Shown here one piece after another: positions 44,688-54,242 of a DNA stretch of 55,145 bases. Origin of the DNA: an uncultured Phocaeicola sp. (GTDB lineage: Bacteria > Bacteroidota > Bacteroidia > Bacteroidales > Bacteroidaceae); NCBI GenBank assembly GCA_947626525.1, contig CANQSM010000010.1:1-55145 (forward strand), read 5' to 3'. Below the pieces are notes generated by a model. The model saw nothing but the letters and a program-made list of their open reading frames with translations, ran no database searches and had not been told where the DNA came from. The first letter of the stretch is position 1. The number at the start of each line of letters is the position of its first letter. The translations under genes and the position numbers were made by a program.

Positions 44688-46363
44688 GGTGTAGTGGCCG
44701 ATATCCCCGTTCGCTTTCGTCGCTCTCCATACGGAAATACAAGTGCAAGCAGAACACAGCCAATACCGGCCCAGATCGTCCATCCGGATATTTCTTTCAA
44801 TGCAACGAGAGTGGCCTGCGACTGAATACTTCCTTTCGATGATATCGAAGCCATCTGCATCGCCTCTTCGTAGCTCTTGCCCTGCATGACCATTCCTATC
44901 TGTATGTGCTCGAACGATGCGGCGGTTTCCGAATCGCTCGAATCCAGATTTTGCGCGAAACGATCGATGTAGTTCTGCGAACGATGATATATTCCATTCG
45001 AGTAGAGCGTTGCTCCTCCCACCGGTCCTAATACGGCACGGAACATCAGCATGATGAATACCCAAGAACCGAGTTGCTTGCCTGCATTGAGGTCGTTCAG
45101 GCCCATACATCCACAATAGGCGTAAATCATCCACATGCCTGCCCCGCGCAGTACGGTCGGCAGAATCATCATTTCATAGGTTGCCATCGATTGGTACAGG
45201 TAATACATATAAATGGCCGAAACTGTTATAAACGTAAATCCACAGGCAATCACCCAACGCGAATGCGCAGCTTTCTTAATCATTGCTATATTGATCAACA
45301 TGGCCAGAAAGAATCCGACTATCTGCCAATTGCCGATTGCGGCTGTCTGCACCGAATCGAGTTTCATGGCCATTCCCATGAATGTGGACGAGAGTGCGGA
45401 CGAAGAATTGAGTAGCATAATCAGCGTAAAGAATACGATCGACATGCGAACACTCGGAGCCGTGAACGTTTTGGGGTCGATGAATCGATACTTGGCGAAG
45501 CGGTGTTGCAAGATGAAAGCTCCGGCAGATATGAGGGTTATGCCTCCCGAGAGAGAGATGCGCCAATCGTCAAACCAATCGTAGGTCTTGCCATAAACCA
45601 GAATAAACGTTACGGCAAAGAAGAATATGGCTGCGGTTATCGCTTGCGAAAGAGGCGGCCACTCGATCTTCGACTTGTCGCGGGTGTGCGACGGGGGCAT
45701 CAGTAACAGCACCAGCAACATGGCGAACAATACATAAATGGCTACATACCAGTGGGCATACTGCCAACGATATTCGTATGCGATCTTCGACGTAAGATAC
45801 GATCCCACCTGTCCGATGGTGAGGAATATGAAGAACGTGATGCTCTGTAACATGGCACGACCTTGATTCTTTTTCGCAATCTGTTCGGGCGTAGCATCCG
45901 CAGCGGACGATAGCATCGACATCGGGTCGATGCCGGCAAAGTGTTTGATTAGACTGAATATGGTGTTGAGCATGACGAATACACGCACCACACCCATCAG
46001 GAAACTGCACAAAGCGAGCATCGTAACCGATTCGGTATAGCCGCAGACGATATTGAGCAGCAGCATGATGCTGAATCCAGTTATGTAAATACACCGCACA
46101 CCGAACGATTTCAATACCGGGAGTACATACGGCCCGGCGATGACCAGCCCGATTGCGGCGGCGAAAGTGGCGAACATCACGTGTTCGGATAAGATGCCCA
46201 GCCCGCCGACCATATCGGCGGCATTGTTGCTATACGCGCCATTCAGGAACATCGTTGGCACGAAAATGAAAAAGAACATCAGACCGCCCAGCCACTTGGG
46301 AACCCAATCGTAGAATAGCGTCGGGCGTTCCGTATTTACAGGTCCGACTGTCATAACCATCAA
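44684..46363 (-). CDS. MFS drug efflux transporter (EmrB/DHA2-like)
   Basis: 559 residues with about 14 predicted membrane segments, as in the DHA2 family. It begins with GPVNTERPTLFYDWVPKWLGG and ends in a short basic tail. It is the inner-membrane pump of a three-part system with the HlyD adaptor (four-base overlap, ATGA) and TolC channel upstream. The substrate is unknown; toxic compounds or bile-like amphiphiles are possible. The gene uses more CGA/CGC codons than core neighbours, fitting transfer. Confidence 0.87.
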   Translation of the reverse strand: MMVMTVGPVNTERPTLFYDWVPKWLGGLMFFFIFVPTMFLNGAYSNNAADMVGGLGILSEHVMFATFAAAIGLVIAGPYVLPVLKSFGVRCIYITGFSIMLLLNIVCGYTESVTMLALCSFLMGVVRVFVMLNTIFSLIKHFAGIDPMSMLSSAADATPEQIAKKNQGRAMLQSITFFIFLTIGQVGSYLTSKIAYEYRWQYAHWYVAIYVLFAMLLVLLLMPPSHTRDKSKIEWPPLSQAITAAIFFFAVTFILVYGKTYDWFDDWRISLSGGITLISAGAFILQHRFAKYRFIDPKTFTAPSVRMSIVFFTLIMLLNSSSALSSTFMGMAMKLDSVQTAAIGNWQIVGFFLAMLINIAMIKKAAHSRWVIACGFTFITVSAIYMYYLYQSMATYEMMILPTVLRGAGMWMIYAYCGCMGLNDLNAGKQLGSWVFIMLMFRAVLGPVGGATLYSNGIYHRSQNYIDRFAQNLDSSDSETAASFEHIQIGMVMQGKSYEEAMQMASISSKGSIQSQATLVALKEISGWTIWAGIGCVLLALVFPYGERRKRTGISATTP

Positions 46364-47400
46364 TTTTTAACTGTTTTGATTATGGCCATCATGCCAGCAG
46401 CTAGTTTCCGATTATCGTCTTTCGACAGGCCTACAAAGTCTATGCGCACGGGAATGCGTTGCTGAATCTTCACGAAATTGCCGGCTGAATTGTCCGTCGG
46501 AACCATCGAATATTTCGATCCAGTAGCGGCGCTGATATGCGTGATACGCCCCTCGAAAACCTCGTCGGGCCATGCATCGACAGTAATCCGAACTTTCTGA
46601 CCTATGTCCAGATGTTTGATTTGTGTCTCTTTGTAATTGGCGATGATCCATTTTTGTTCGTCGGGCAGAATGTTGGTAATGGTTTGGCCGGCATTCACAA
46701 GCTGTCCCACTTCCAATGCGCGGCGTCCCACCCAACCATCGTAAGGTGCAGTTATAATGGTATATGAGAGATTCAATTTCGCCATATTGATACCTGCAGT
46801 AGCCCGCAGGATAGCCGCTTCGATATTCTCCTGTTTTGTAATAACCTCTGTAACAGACGAACTAGCTGTCCGCTTCTGTTGCTTTACGGCTTGCAGTTTT
46901 GCTTCCAAAGCAATCAATTCTGTTTCAATCTGCTCCAACTGAATCGGCGTTGCGGCATTACGTTCAACGAGATGCTCGTATCGAGTCTTATCCTTGCGCA
47001 ATTTGGCAATACGCGCCTCGATCTCGGTGATAGACGAATCATAAACCAACACGCTGTTTTCCGTGCGGTCGAGTGTCGCTCCGATTACGTTTTTACCTGC
47101 ACAAGCATCTTTCAAAACGGCTTCTGCTTCCATGAGACGAATTTTGTATTCGCGGTTGTCAATGACGAGCAGTGTATCGCCCTTGTGAACATATTGATGT
47201 TCCGTAAAACGTATTTCGTTGATATATCCTGATACTTTTACGTTAATCGGAGAGAGATATTGTTCGACTTGTGCATCCTCAGTAGTTATTGTACTGTCGA
47301 AGCCGAGGAAGAGCGAACCAATCCAAATCAAGCCTCCACAGAGAATTGTAACACCCAAAATGGTGAATACCTTATTCGATTTATTCTTTTTCTGTTCCAT
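46360..47400 (-). CDS. HlyD/EmrA-family membrane fusion protein
   Basis: 346 residues. One N-terminal membrane helix (about 12-32), then a barrel-sandwich lipoyl half (VKVSGYINEIRFTEHQYVHKGDTLLVID), a coiled-coil hairpin (about 95-195), and a second half with TIITAPYDGWVGRRALEVGQLV. It bridges the MFS pump and the TolC channel in the periplasm. It lies 16 bases after tolC and overlaps the MFS gene by four bases. Confidence 0.9.
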   Translation of the reverse strand: MEQKKNKSNKVFTILGVTILCGGLIWIGSLFLGFDSTITTEDAQVEQYLSPINVKVSGYINEIRFTEHQYVHKGDTLLVIDNREYKIRLMEAEAVLKDACAGKNVIGATLDRTENSVLVYDSSITEIEARIAKLRKDKTRYEHLVERNAATPIQLEQIETELIALEAKLQAVKQQKRTASSSVTEVITKQENIEAAILRATAGINMAKLNLSYTIITAPYDGWVGRRALEVGQLVNAGQTITNILPDEQKWIIANYKETQIKHLDIGQKVRITVDAWPDEVFEGRITHISAATGSKYSMVPTDNSAGNFVKIQQRIPVRIDFVGLSKDDNRKLAAGMMAIIKTVKN

Positions 47401-47416
47401 TGTTTTATTGTTTTAT

Positions 47417-48769
47417 TTATTCTGTCAGTTTGTCAAGTTGCCCTGTGAGTTTCAACAGCGAGAGTTCCGAGGCCATGTATTTATATAATGCCGAGATATA
47501 GCCGTTCTGCGCCTCGGTCATGCGCATTTCGTCCTGCAACAGATCGCTCATGGAAGCGACTCCTTCCTTATATTGGTCGGAAGTAACCGAATATATGTTT
47601 TCGGCCAGACAATAATTCTCCTGCTGGCATTCTACGTTGCGCACGTTGTTATACCAGTCGTTGAGCGAATTTTCATATTGCGTTTTCAGTTTCTTTTCCG
47701 TATCGGCTATCGTGGTCTGCAACTGCGTGTATTGTGCGCTCACTTTGCGAGCTTTGTTACGTTTGGCCAGCCCGTCGAAGATGGGGATATTAAGTTGTAG
47801 TCCCCAATAGGTGTGATTGTACCATTTGTTGGTAAGGTGTGTATGGAAGTAGTTCTTGAACTCATCGGTGAATGCCGTCCATGAGGTCGCACCGACCAGC
47901 GAAAGTGTAGGAATATAGCCTTGATTGATCATTTTCCTCTGTCGGAGCAATACGTCCGATTGCATGTCCAGCAACCTCAGTTCATACAAATCGGGAGAGA
48001 GACCGCGACGCAGGTAGTTGTCTTTGTGATTCAGTTCGCCGCTAAGGGATGAAAGTACGATCGGGATTTCAGGGGCGAGGTCGAGCGTATAACGCAGCAG
48101 ATTTAGTTGTTGCTCGTACATCGCTTCGGCATTGGTTAGTTGAGTGCGGAGGTTTTTGAGATTTATATCCATGCGTTGAACATCCACATATAAGGCCATA
48201 TCGTTTTCGTAAAAAACCGTAGTAATGTTTTTCAACTCATCCATGCGCCCTATGTTCGATCGAATCAACTCGATCTGTTTAGCGGTCGTTTGTGCGAGAT
48301 AATAAAGTTTTGATATCTCCACAGTCAGATCCTCTTTCGCTTTCTCATAGGATGCCTTACTGATTTCTGCCATCTTGTCGGCTATCTGGATACCCGTATA
48401 GAGGGTTTGGTTATACAACGGCATGGAGAATTGAATGCCGCCTGTGGTCTGGTATTCCAACCCACGGCCGATCATGTAAGGGGCATCCACGCCCAACAGT
48501 TTGCTCAGATTGGAACCGTCCGTTATGGATGTGGCTGGCTCCACATTGTTTACGAAGTTGGCATATCCCTGAATTACCGGAATCAACTTGTGGCGATTTT
48601 CTGACTGTACGATTCGGGCAATGTGAATATCCTCCTGTTTTTGTCGGAGCGTCAGATTGTTTTCGATGCCAATTTTGATACATCGCTTGAGTGTGAGCGT
48701 ATCGCTTTGGGCCATACACTCTACCGTAGCAGAAAGAAGTAGCATTGTCAATATACGATTTCCTTTCAT
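47417..48769 (-). CDS. TolC-family outer-membrane efflux protein
   Basis: 450 residues. A signal peptide (about 1-20, ending VECMAQ) and two outer-membrane efflux-protein repeats: LTLKRCIKIGIENNLTLRQKQED near the start and LLQDEMRMTEAQNGYISALY near the end. It forms the trimeric exit duct of the efflux system. First gene of the operon; no clear -7 box found upstream. Confidence 0.9.
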   Translation of the reverse strand: MKGNRILTMLLLSATVECMAQSDTLTLKRCIKIGIENNLTLRQKQEDIHIARIVQSENRHKLIPVIQGYANFVNNVEPATSITDGSNLSKLLGVDAPYMIGRGLEYQTTGGIQFSMPLYNQTLYTGIQIADKMAEISKASYEKAKEDLTVEISKLYYLAQTTAKQIELIRSNIGRMDELKNITTVFYENDMALYVDVQRMDINLKNLRTQLTNAEAMYEQQLNLLRYTLDLAPEIPIVLSSLSGELNHKDNYLRRGLSPDLYELRLLDMQSDVLLRQRKMINQGYIPTLSLVGATSWTAFTDEFKNYFHTHLTNKWYNHTYWGLQLNIPIFDGLAKRNKARKVSAQYTQLQTTIADTEKKLKTQYENSLNDWYNNVRNVECQQENYCLAENIYSVTSDQYKEGVASMSDLLQDEMRMTEAQNGYISALYKYMASELSLLKLTGQLDKLTE

Positions 48770-48968
48770 TTTATATTTCTATTTCTATTTTAATTCAGGG
48801 TGTAAAGTTCGATAAAACCCGATTACAGGAGAATATCCAAAACTGTTGTTACCTGTTCCAAATCGAAACTGATATAAAAACATACGAACAATTTTTGACT
48901 TTTCTTTTCAAAGAACAGCATTTTCATGAGCAATAAAAACCACCGTTGCAATAGTAATCAATAGATGA

Positions 48969-49207
48969 GCAGGAGGGGCTGAATTATCGTATAGTGCCGA
49001 TGTAAAGGCTATGCTGACCGATAATGATAAACGGTTTCTGATATCATTCGAGAAAGGCGAACCGGATTGGGACTTGTAGAATATGGCTATTTCGCAGAAT
49101 ACCCATCGGTAATGTGGAAACTGCTCAATATCGTCAAACTAAAAAAGGAAAATCCTGTAAAACAGCAAAGCGAGACTGAAAAACTGAATATAATATTAAT
49201 GCATTGA
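48969..49207 (+). pseudogene. AbiEii/AbiGii-type nucleotidyltransferase toxin remnant
   Basis: The first frame (48969-49079) reads SADVKAMLTDNDKRFLISF then EKGEPDWDL before a TAG. The protein resumes one frame over: EYPSVMWKLLNIVKLKKENP and ends at 49205-49207. This is the C-terminal end of the AbiEii nucleotidyltransferase family (pattern FLLSFxxGEPDWxL then LPAVKWKLxNIxKLK). The catalytic N-terminal part and any AbiEi partner are missing. It is debris of an abortive-infection module at the right edge of the efflux region. Confidence 0.7.
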
Positions 49208-49260
49208 TATGTCACGAGGTGGCAGTATGAGTTTATTTTTTTTAATCTGATCATTCTTCG

Positions 49261-49302
49261 TTCCGTGGACATCCATGGCTTTGTCCACAGGTGTCCACGG
49301 AA
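49261..49302. terminator. Inverted repeat after ald
   Basis: Arms TTCCGTGGACA (49261-49271) and TGTCCACGGAA (49292-49302) pair perfectly. It lies seven bases past the ald stop on the minus strand. No clean T run. Confidence 0.6.
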
Positions 49303-49308
49303 TGAAAG

Positions 49309-50412
49309 TTATTTCCAGACTTTGTAAGGAAGTCCGAATGCTTCTCCGACCGCGGGGAAAACAATCTCTCCATGTATGATGTTCAGTCCTGCTGCAAGAC
49401 CTGTATCTTCGCAACATGCTTTTTCCCAACCTAAATCGGCCAGTTTCAGTACGTAGGGCATGGTGGCATTGGTCAGAGCCAAAGTGGATGTATAAGGTAC
49501 GGCTCCCGGAATGTTGGCCACACAATAATGCACGATACCATCTACTTCGTAAACAGGGTCGGCATGTGTAGTAGGATGGGATGTTTCGAAACAGCCACCT
49601 TGGTCTATCGCTACGTCTACCATTACTGTTCCCGGTTTCATTAATTTCAGCATCGGACGGGTGATAAGATGAGGCGCTTTGGCTCCGGGAATCAATACGG
49701 CGCCGATTACCAGATCCGTATCCGGCAGTTCCTTTTCTATATTGTGAGTGGAAGAAAACAATGTTTTCACATTACGGGGCATGACTTCGCTCAGATATCT
49801 GAGTCTTGGCAGGGAAATGTCGCAAATGGTGACGTCAGCTCCGGTACCGGCTGCAATCAATGCCGCATTGGTACCTACCACACCACCTCCCAGCACTAAT
49901 ACCCTTGCGGGCTTCACTCCCGGTACGCCTCCTAAGAGTACCCCTCTTCCTCCTTGAGGCTTTTCCAGAAAACGGGCACCTTCTTGAACTGACATTCTTC
50001 CGGCAACTTCCGACATGGGAATGAGTAAAGGTAATGTATGTTGCTTGTCCTCAACCGTTTCATAAGCCAGACATACGGAACCGCTCTGAATCATGGCTTC
50101 AGTCAGGGCTTTTTCGGATGCAAAGTGAAAATAGGTGAAGAGCAGTTGGTTTTTGCGTACAAGCGGATACTCGCAGGCAACAGGCTCTTTTACTTTTACA
50201 ATCATTTCCGATTGAGCGTACACCTCTTCCATGGTGGGAAGTATCTGTGCACCGGCTTTACTGTATTCCTCGTCGGGAAAACCACTGTTGGCGCCGGCTG
50301 TGTGTTGCACATATACCTTGTGGCCTCGTCTGATCAGTTCATACACTCCTGAAGGGGTCATTGATACCCGGTTCTCATTGTTCTTGATTTCTTTAGGTAT
50401 TCCTACAATCAT
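49309..50412 (-). CDS. ald: Alanine dehydrogenase
   Basis: 367 residues. MIVGIPKEIKNNENRVSMTP is the family start; IVKVKEP holds the substrate lysine and LLFTYFHFAS the catalytic histidine; VLVLGGGVVGTNAALIAAG binds NAD. It interconverts L-alanine and pyruvate plus ammonia. A -7 box lies 30 bases upstream, and a hairpin follows, so it is monocistronic. Confidence 0.95.
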   Translation of the reverse strand: MIVGIPKEIKNNENRVSMTPSGVYELIRRGHKVYVQHTAGANSGFPDEEYSKAGAQILPTMEEVYAQSEMIVKVKEPVACEYPLVRKNQLLFTYFHFASEKALTEAMIQSGSVCLAYETVEDKQHTLPLLIPMSEVAGRMSVQEGARFLEKPQGGRGVLLGGVPGVKPARVLVLGGGVVGTNAALIAAGTGADVTICDISLPRLRYLSEVMPRNVKTLFSSTHNIEKELPDTDLVIGAVLIPGAKAPHLITRPMLKLMKPGTVMVDVAIDQGGCFETSHPTTHADPVYEVDGIVHYCVANIPGAVPYTSTLALTNATMPYVLKLADLGWEKACCEDTGLAAGLNIIHGEIVFPAVGEAFGLPYKVWK

Positions 50413-50441
50413 GTGGTTAAGATTTAAAGGTTAAACATGCC

Positions 50442-50449
50442 CAAAGATA
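50442..50449 (-). promoter_or_regulatory. -7 box for ald
   Basis: Minus-strand TATCTTTG fits TAnnTTTG; the start site would be near 50435, leaving a leader of about 23 bases. Confidence 0.55.
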
Positions 50450-50580
50450 GTTATTTTGTGGAATTGATCTATAAAAAGGATTTGTTTTTTTCATGATGCC
50501 AAAAATTTAACCTGCTCTCCCTTTAATGCTTCACCTTTCAGGCAACCGGTATGGGAGCTGCCAATCACAAATAAATTTTA

Positions 50581-50588
50581 TATCTTTG
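50581..50588 (+). promoter_or_regulatory. -7 box immediately upstream of yigZ
   Basis: TATCTTTG ends only seven bases before the ATG at 50596. Transcription would begin at or next to the start codon, suggesting a leaderless message. Confidence 0.5.
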
Positions 50589-50595
50589 CACTCGT

Positions 50596-51198
50596 ATGCG
50601 GAAAGATACTTACCATACGATAGCGGAAATAGCCGAAGGCATTTATACGGAAAAGCGCAGCAAGTTCATTGCTGTCGCCATCCCTGTGCGTACTGTTGAG
50701 GAAGTGAAGAGCTATCTGGAAGAATATCAGAAAAAGTATTATGATGCACGGCACGTCTGCTATGCCTATATGCTGGGAGCTGATCGGGCACTTTTCCGTG
50801 CCAACGATAACGGAGAGCCTTCCGGCACGGCGGGCAAACCGATTTTGGGACAGATTAATTCGAACGGGCTGACGGATATCCTTATTATTGTCATACGTTA
50901 TTTCGGGGGCATTAAATTAGGGACAAGCGGTTTGATTGTGGCATATAAGGCCGCGGCGGCGGAAGCCCTTGCCCATGCGTCCGTTCTGGAGAAAACTGTG
51001 GACGGGGAGGTTACGGTAGCCTTTGAATATCCTTTTATGAATGATATCATGCGCATTGTAAAGGAAGAAAGGCCCACTGTCATCAGTCAGTCTTATGATA
51101 TGGACTGTCTGATGACCTTGAGGATACGCTGTTCTCTGTTACCCAAATTAAAGGAACGGTTGAAGAAAGTGGAAACGGCCCGCCTGATAGAAGTCTGA
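50596..51198 (+). CDS. yigZ: YigZ/IMPACT-family protein
   Basis: 200 residues, full length. EKRSKFIAVAIPVRTVEEV, ARHVCYAYMLG, NDNGEPSGTAGKPIL and VIRYFGGIKLGTSGLIVAY are the family hallmarks; a C-terminal domain of about 60 residues follows. Members are small soluble proteins with unclear, possibly translation-related roles. The start is fixed by the family N-terminus despite the very close -7 box. It converges on uvrB with 31 bases between stops. Confidence 0.9.
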   Translation: MRKDTYHTIAEIAEGIYTEKRSKFIAVAIPVRTVEEVKSYLEEYQKKYYDARHVCYAYMLGADRALFRANDNGEPSGTAGKPILGQINSNGLTDILIIVIRYFGGIKLGTSGLIVAYKAAAAEALAHASVLEKTVDGEVTVAFEYPFMNDIMRIVKEERPTVISQSYDMDCLMTLRIRCSLLPKLKERLKKVETARLIEV

Positions 51199-51229
51199 CG
51201 TTCTGTCGCAGCCGCAAAAGATGGATGTG

Positions 51230-53254
51230 TCAGTTCGTTTTATTCTTCAGGATCTCTTCCAGCCGTAATAATTCATCCCGGTATTGGGCGGCTTCGATGA
51301 ATTCCAGTTTCCTGGCTGCCTCCTGCATGAGCTTCCTCGTTCGCTCGATGCTCTTTTCCAGCTGCGGACGGCTCATATATTCCACTATCGGATCGGCTGC
51401 CACACTCTGAAACGCCGGTTCGATATAAGCTTTCATGGCCTTCTTGTCCGGTTCGGATGAACTGCCTAACAAGGCTGTATTTCTGGCCTTTTGTATTTGT
51501 TTGGGAGTAATTCCATGTTCTTTGTTGTAAGCCAGCTGTTTCTCCCTGCGTCGGTTGGTTTCATCTATTGTCTGTTTCATGCTGTCGGTTATTTTGTCGG
51601 CATACATGATTACTTTGCCGTTTATGTTGCGGGCGGCACGTCCGGCGGTCTGGGTAAGCGACCGGTGGCTGCGCAGGAATCCCTCCTTGTCCGCGTCCAG
51701 AATGGCAACCAGAGAGACTTCCGGTAAATCAAGTCCTTCGCGTAACAGGTTTACTCCAACCAATACGTCATATAGACCTTGCCGCAGGTCGTCCATAATC
51801 TTCACCCGTTCCAGCGTATCTACGTCACTGTGTATATAGTTGCAACGTATGTTGTTGCGCAACAGATAGTCTGTCAGCTCCTCCGCCATGCGTTTGGTCA
51901 GGGTGGTCACCAAAATACGTTCGTCTTTTTCGACGTGTTGCTGGATCTCCTCCATCAAATCATCTATTTGGTTCAGACTGGGGCGGACTTCTATAATCGG
52001 ATCCAGTAATCCGGTTGGCCGGATTACCTGTTCTACTACAATACCTTCACTTTTCTGTAATTCGTAATCGGCGGGGGTAGCGCTTACGTAAATCACTTGT
52101 TTGGCCATCTCTTCAAACTCCTCGAATTTCAAGGGACGGTTGTCCAGCGCGGCCGGCAGCCGGAATCCGTATTCCACCAGATTCGTCTTTCGTGCTTTAT
52201 CCCCTCCATACATCGCGTGTATCTGAGGTACGCTGACATGGCTTTCGTCAATGACAATCAAAAAATCTTTCGGGAAAAAGTCCAGCAGACAGTAAGGCCT
52301 TGTGCCTGGCTCCCGGCCGTCAAAATACCTCGAATAATTCTCAATGCCCGAACAATGGCCCAATTCCCGTAACATTTCCATATCGTATGTTACCCGTTCA
52401 TAAAGTCTTTTCGCTTCAAACGGCTTGCCTGTTTCCTTCAAGAAATCCACCTGCTTGGCCAAATCATCCTCTATCTGGCGGATGGCCCGTAGTGTGCTCT
52501 CTTGGGTCGTCATAAACAGGTTGGCCGGGTAAATCTTATATTCATCGAATGAGGCCAGCCGTTGTCCGGAAATCGGATCTATCTCCTCGATGGCATCGAT
52601 TTCGTCATCCCAGAACAGTACCCGCAGAAGATTATCCGAATAAGCCAGGCAAATATCCACCGTATCCCCTTTAACCCGGAAATTGCCTCTGCCCAGCTCC
52701 AGGTCATTCCGTGTGTAAAGGCTGTCTATCAGTCTGCGGAGAAATACGTTACGGGTAAGCAGCTTTCCCTTTTTTATCTCAATGACATGGTTGTAGAAGT
52801 CAGAAGGGTTTCCCATCCCATAGATGCATGAGACGGAAGAGACCACCACGACGTCTTTTCTTCCCGATAGCAGAGCCGACGTGGCCGCCAGCCGCAGCTT
52901 GTCTATTTCATCATTGATAGCCAGATCCTTTTCAATGTAAGTATCCGTTGACGGAAGGTAAGCCTCCGGCTGATAGTAATCGTAATAGGATACGTAATAC
53001 TCCACGGCATTGTTCGGGAAAAAGCTCTTGAATTCGCTGTACAACTGGGCAGCCAATGTCTTGTTGTGGCTCAATATAAGGGTCGGCTTGTTGATGTTCC
53101 TTATGACATTGGCGATGGTAAAAGTTTTTCCCGAGCCCGTCACTCCCAGAAGGGTCTGGGCAGGAAGTCCCTGTTTGATGCCTTCTGTCAGTTGGGCGAT
53201 GGCTTCCGGCTGGTCACCGGTAGGACTATATTCAGAGATTAATTCAAATTTCAT
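51230..53254 (-). CDS. uvrB: Excinuclease ABC subunit B
   Basis: 674 residues. GVTGSGKT Walker A, the damage-probing beta-hairpin YYQPEAYLPSTDTYIEKD, IDESHVSVPQ Walker B, QTAGRAARNINGKVIMYAD, and a C-terminal UVR motif (about 635-670). It loads at DNA damage with UvrA and recruits UvrC for nucleotide excision repair. A -7 box lies upstream on the minus strand. Confidence 0.98.
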   Translation of the reverse strand: MKFELISEYSPTGDQPEAIAQLTEGIKQGLPAQTLLGVTGSGKTFTIANVIRNINKPTLILSHNKTLAAQLYSEFKSFFPNNAVEYYVSYYDYYQPEAYLPSTDTYIEKDLAINDEIDKLRLAATSALLSGRKDVVVVSSVSCIYGMGNPSDFYNHVIEIKKGKLLTRNVFLRRLIDSLYTRNDLELGRGNFRVKGDTVDICLAYSDNLLRVLFWDDEIDAIEEIDPISGQRLASFDEYKIYPANLFMTTQESTLRAIRQIEDDLAKQVDFLKETGKPFEAKRLYERVTYDMEMLRELGHCSGIENYSRYFDGREPGTRPYCLLDFFPKDFLIVIDESHVSVPQIHAMYGGDKARKTNLVEYGFRLPAALDNRPLKFEEFEEMAKQVIYVSATPADYELQKSEGIVVEQVIRPTGLLDPIIEVRPSLNQIDDLMEEIQQHVEKDERILVTTLTKRMAEELTDYLLRNNIRCNYIHSDVDTLERVKIMDDLRQGLYDVLVGVNLLREGLDLPEVSLVAILDADKEGFLRSHRSLTQTAGRAARNINGKVIMYADKITDSMKQTIDETNRRREKQLAYNKEHGITPKQIQKARNTALLGSSSEPDKKAMKAYIEPAFQSVAADPIVEYMSRPQLEKSIERTRKLMQEAARKLEFIEAAQYRDELLRLEEILKNKTN

Positions 53255-53294
53255 GACTCCTGTATCCTATGCTTTGAATTTTAGATAGAGGGCG

Positions 53295-53302
53295 CAAAAT
53301 TA
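53295..53302 (-). promoter_or_regulatory. -7 box for uvrB
   Basis: Minus-strand TAATTTTG fits TAnnTTTG about 40 bases before the start. No LexA-like site is evident to me. Confidence 0.5.
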
Positions 53303-53363
53303 CATAATAATCTTCAGCCATGACAGCGTCGGGTAATTTTTTGTATTAAAAAACATTGATTAA

Positions 53364-53394
53364 TTGTATTATTCGGCGGTTATCCGTACATTTG
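53364..53394 (+). promoter_or_regulatory. Promoter of the bamD-rpoZ-DUF4293 operon
   Basis: TTG (53364-53366) and TACATTTG (53387-53394) are 20 bases apart, a good -33/-7 pair. The start site would be near 53400, just before the bamD ATG. Confidence 0.6.
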
Positions 53395-53409
53395 CGCGTT
53401 ATTTTGAGT

Positions 53410-54219
53410 ATGATGATGAAAAAGAACATTATTGCAGTGATACTTCCCGCATTGGTCCTCGTTTCGTGCGGTGACTATAACAAAGTGCTGAAAAGTACCG
53501 ATTACCAATATAGATATGAGGCGGCTAAAGGTTATTACATCGAAGGCAAATACAATAAGGCTATCACGGTACTGGGAGACATGATTACGGTTCTGAAGGG
53601 CAGTGCCCAGGCGGAGGAATCATTGTATATGCTTGCAATGAGTTATTATAATAACGCCGACTGGTTGGAGGCTTCCACGACGTTTAAAAAGTATTACAAG
53701 ACGTATCCCCAAGGCGTTTATGCGGAACTATCCAATTATTATTCATGCAAATCTCTGTATAACGATACTCCGGAACCTCGTCTGGATCAGACCAGTACCT
53801 TTGAGGCGATTAGTGATATCCAGTTGTTTTGCGAAATGTATTCTGCCAGTCCTTACAAGGACGATGCGCAGGAAATGATGTTCCGGCTACAGGATAAACT
53901 CGTTGAAAAGGAGTTGCTTTCGGCAAAGTTATATTACGATTTGGGAAACTATATGGGGAACAATTTCCAGTCATGTATCATTACGGCTCAGAACGCCCTG
54001 CGTGATTTCCCTTATACATCCCGCCGGGAGGAACTTTCCTGGCTGATACTCCGTGCCAAATATGAAATGGCCGTGCAGAGTGTGGAGACAAAACAGATAG
54101 ATCGTTATCGTGATGCGATTGACGAATATTACGCGTACAAGAATGAGTTTCCCGAAAGCAGGCATATAAAGGATGCGGAGAAAATCTTTGAGAATTCCAG
54201 CAAACGAATTAAAGAATAG
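53410..54219 (+). CDS. bamD: BamD outer-membrane assembly lipoprotein
   Basis: 269 residues from ATG 53410 (two further ATGs follow directly). Lipoprotein signal with lipobox LVLVSC; Cys at about 20. The rest is TPR-rich, beginning YNKVLKSTDYQYRYEAAKGYY. BamD works with BamA to fold outer-membrane beta-barrels. It starts an operon with the rpoZ-like and DUF4293 genes; the next gene is 23 bases downstream. Confidence 0.92.
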   Translation: MMMKKNIIAVILPALVLVSCGDYNKVLKSTDYQYRYEAAKGYYIEGKYNKAITVLGDMITVLKGSAQAEESLYMLAMSYYNNADWLEASTTFKKYYKTYPQGVYAELSNYYSCKSLYNDTPEPRLDQTSTFEAISDIQLFCEMYSASPYKDDAQEMMFRLQDKLVEKELLSAKLYYDLGNYMGNNFQSCIITAQNALRDFPYTSRREELSWLILRAKYEMAVQSVETKQIDRYRDAIDEYYAYKNEFPESRHIKDAEKIFENSSKRIKE

Positions 54220-54242
54220 AATATATATTTTGAGGTATAATT

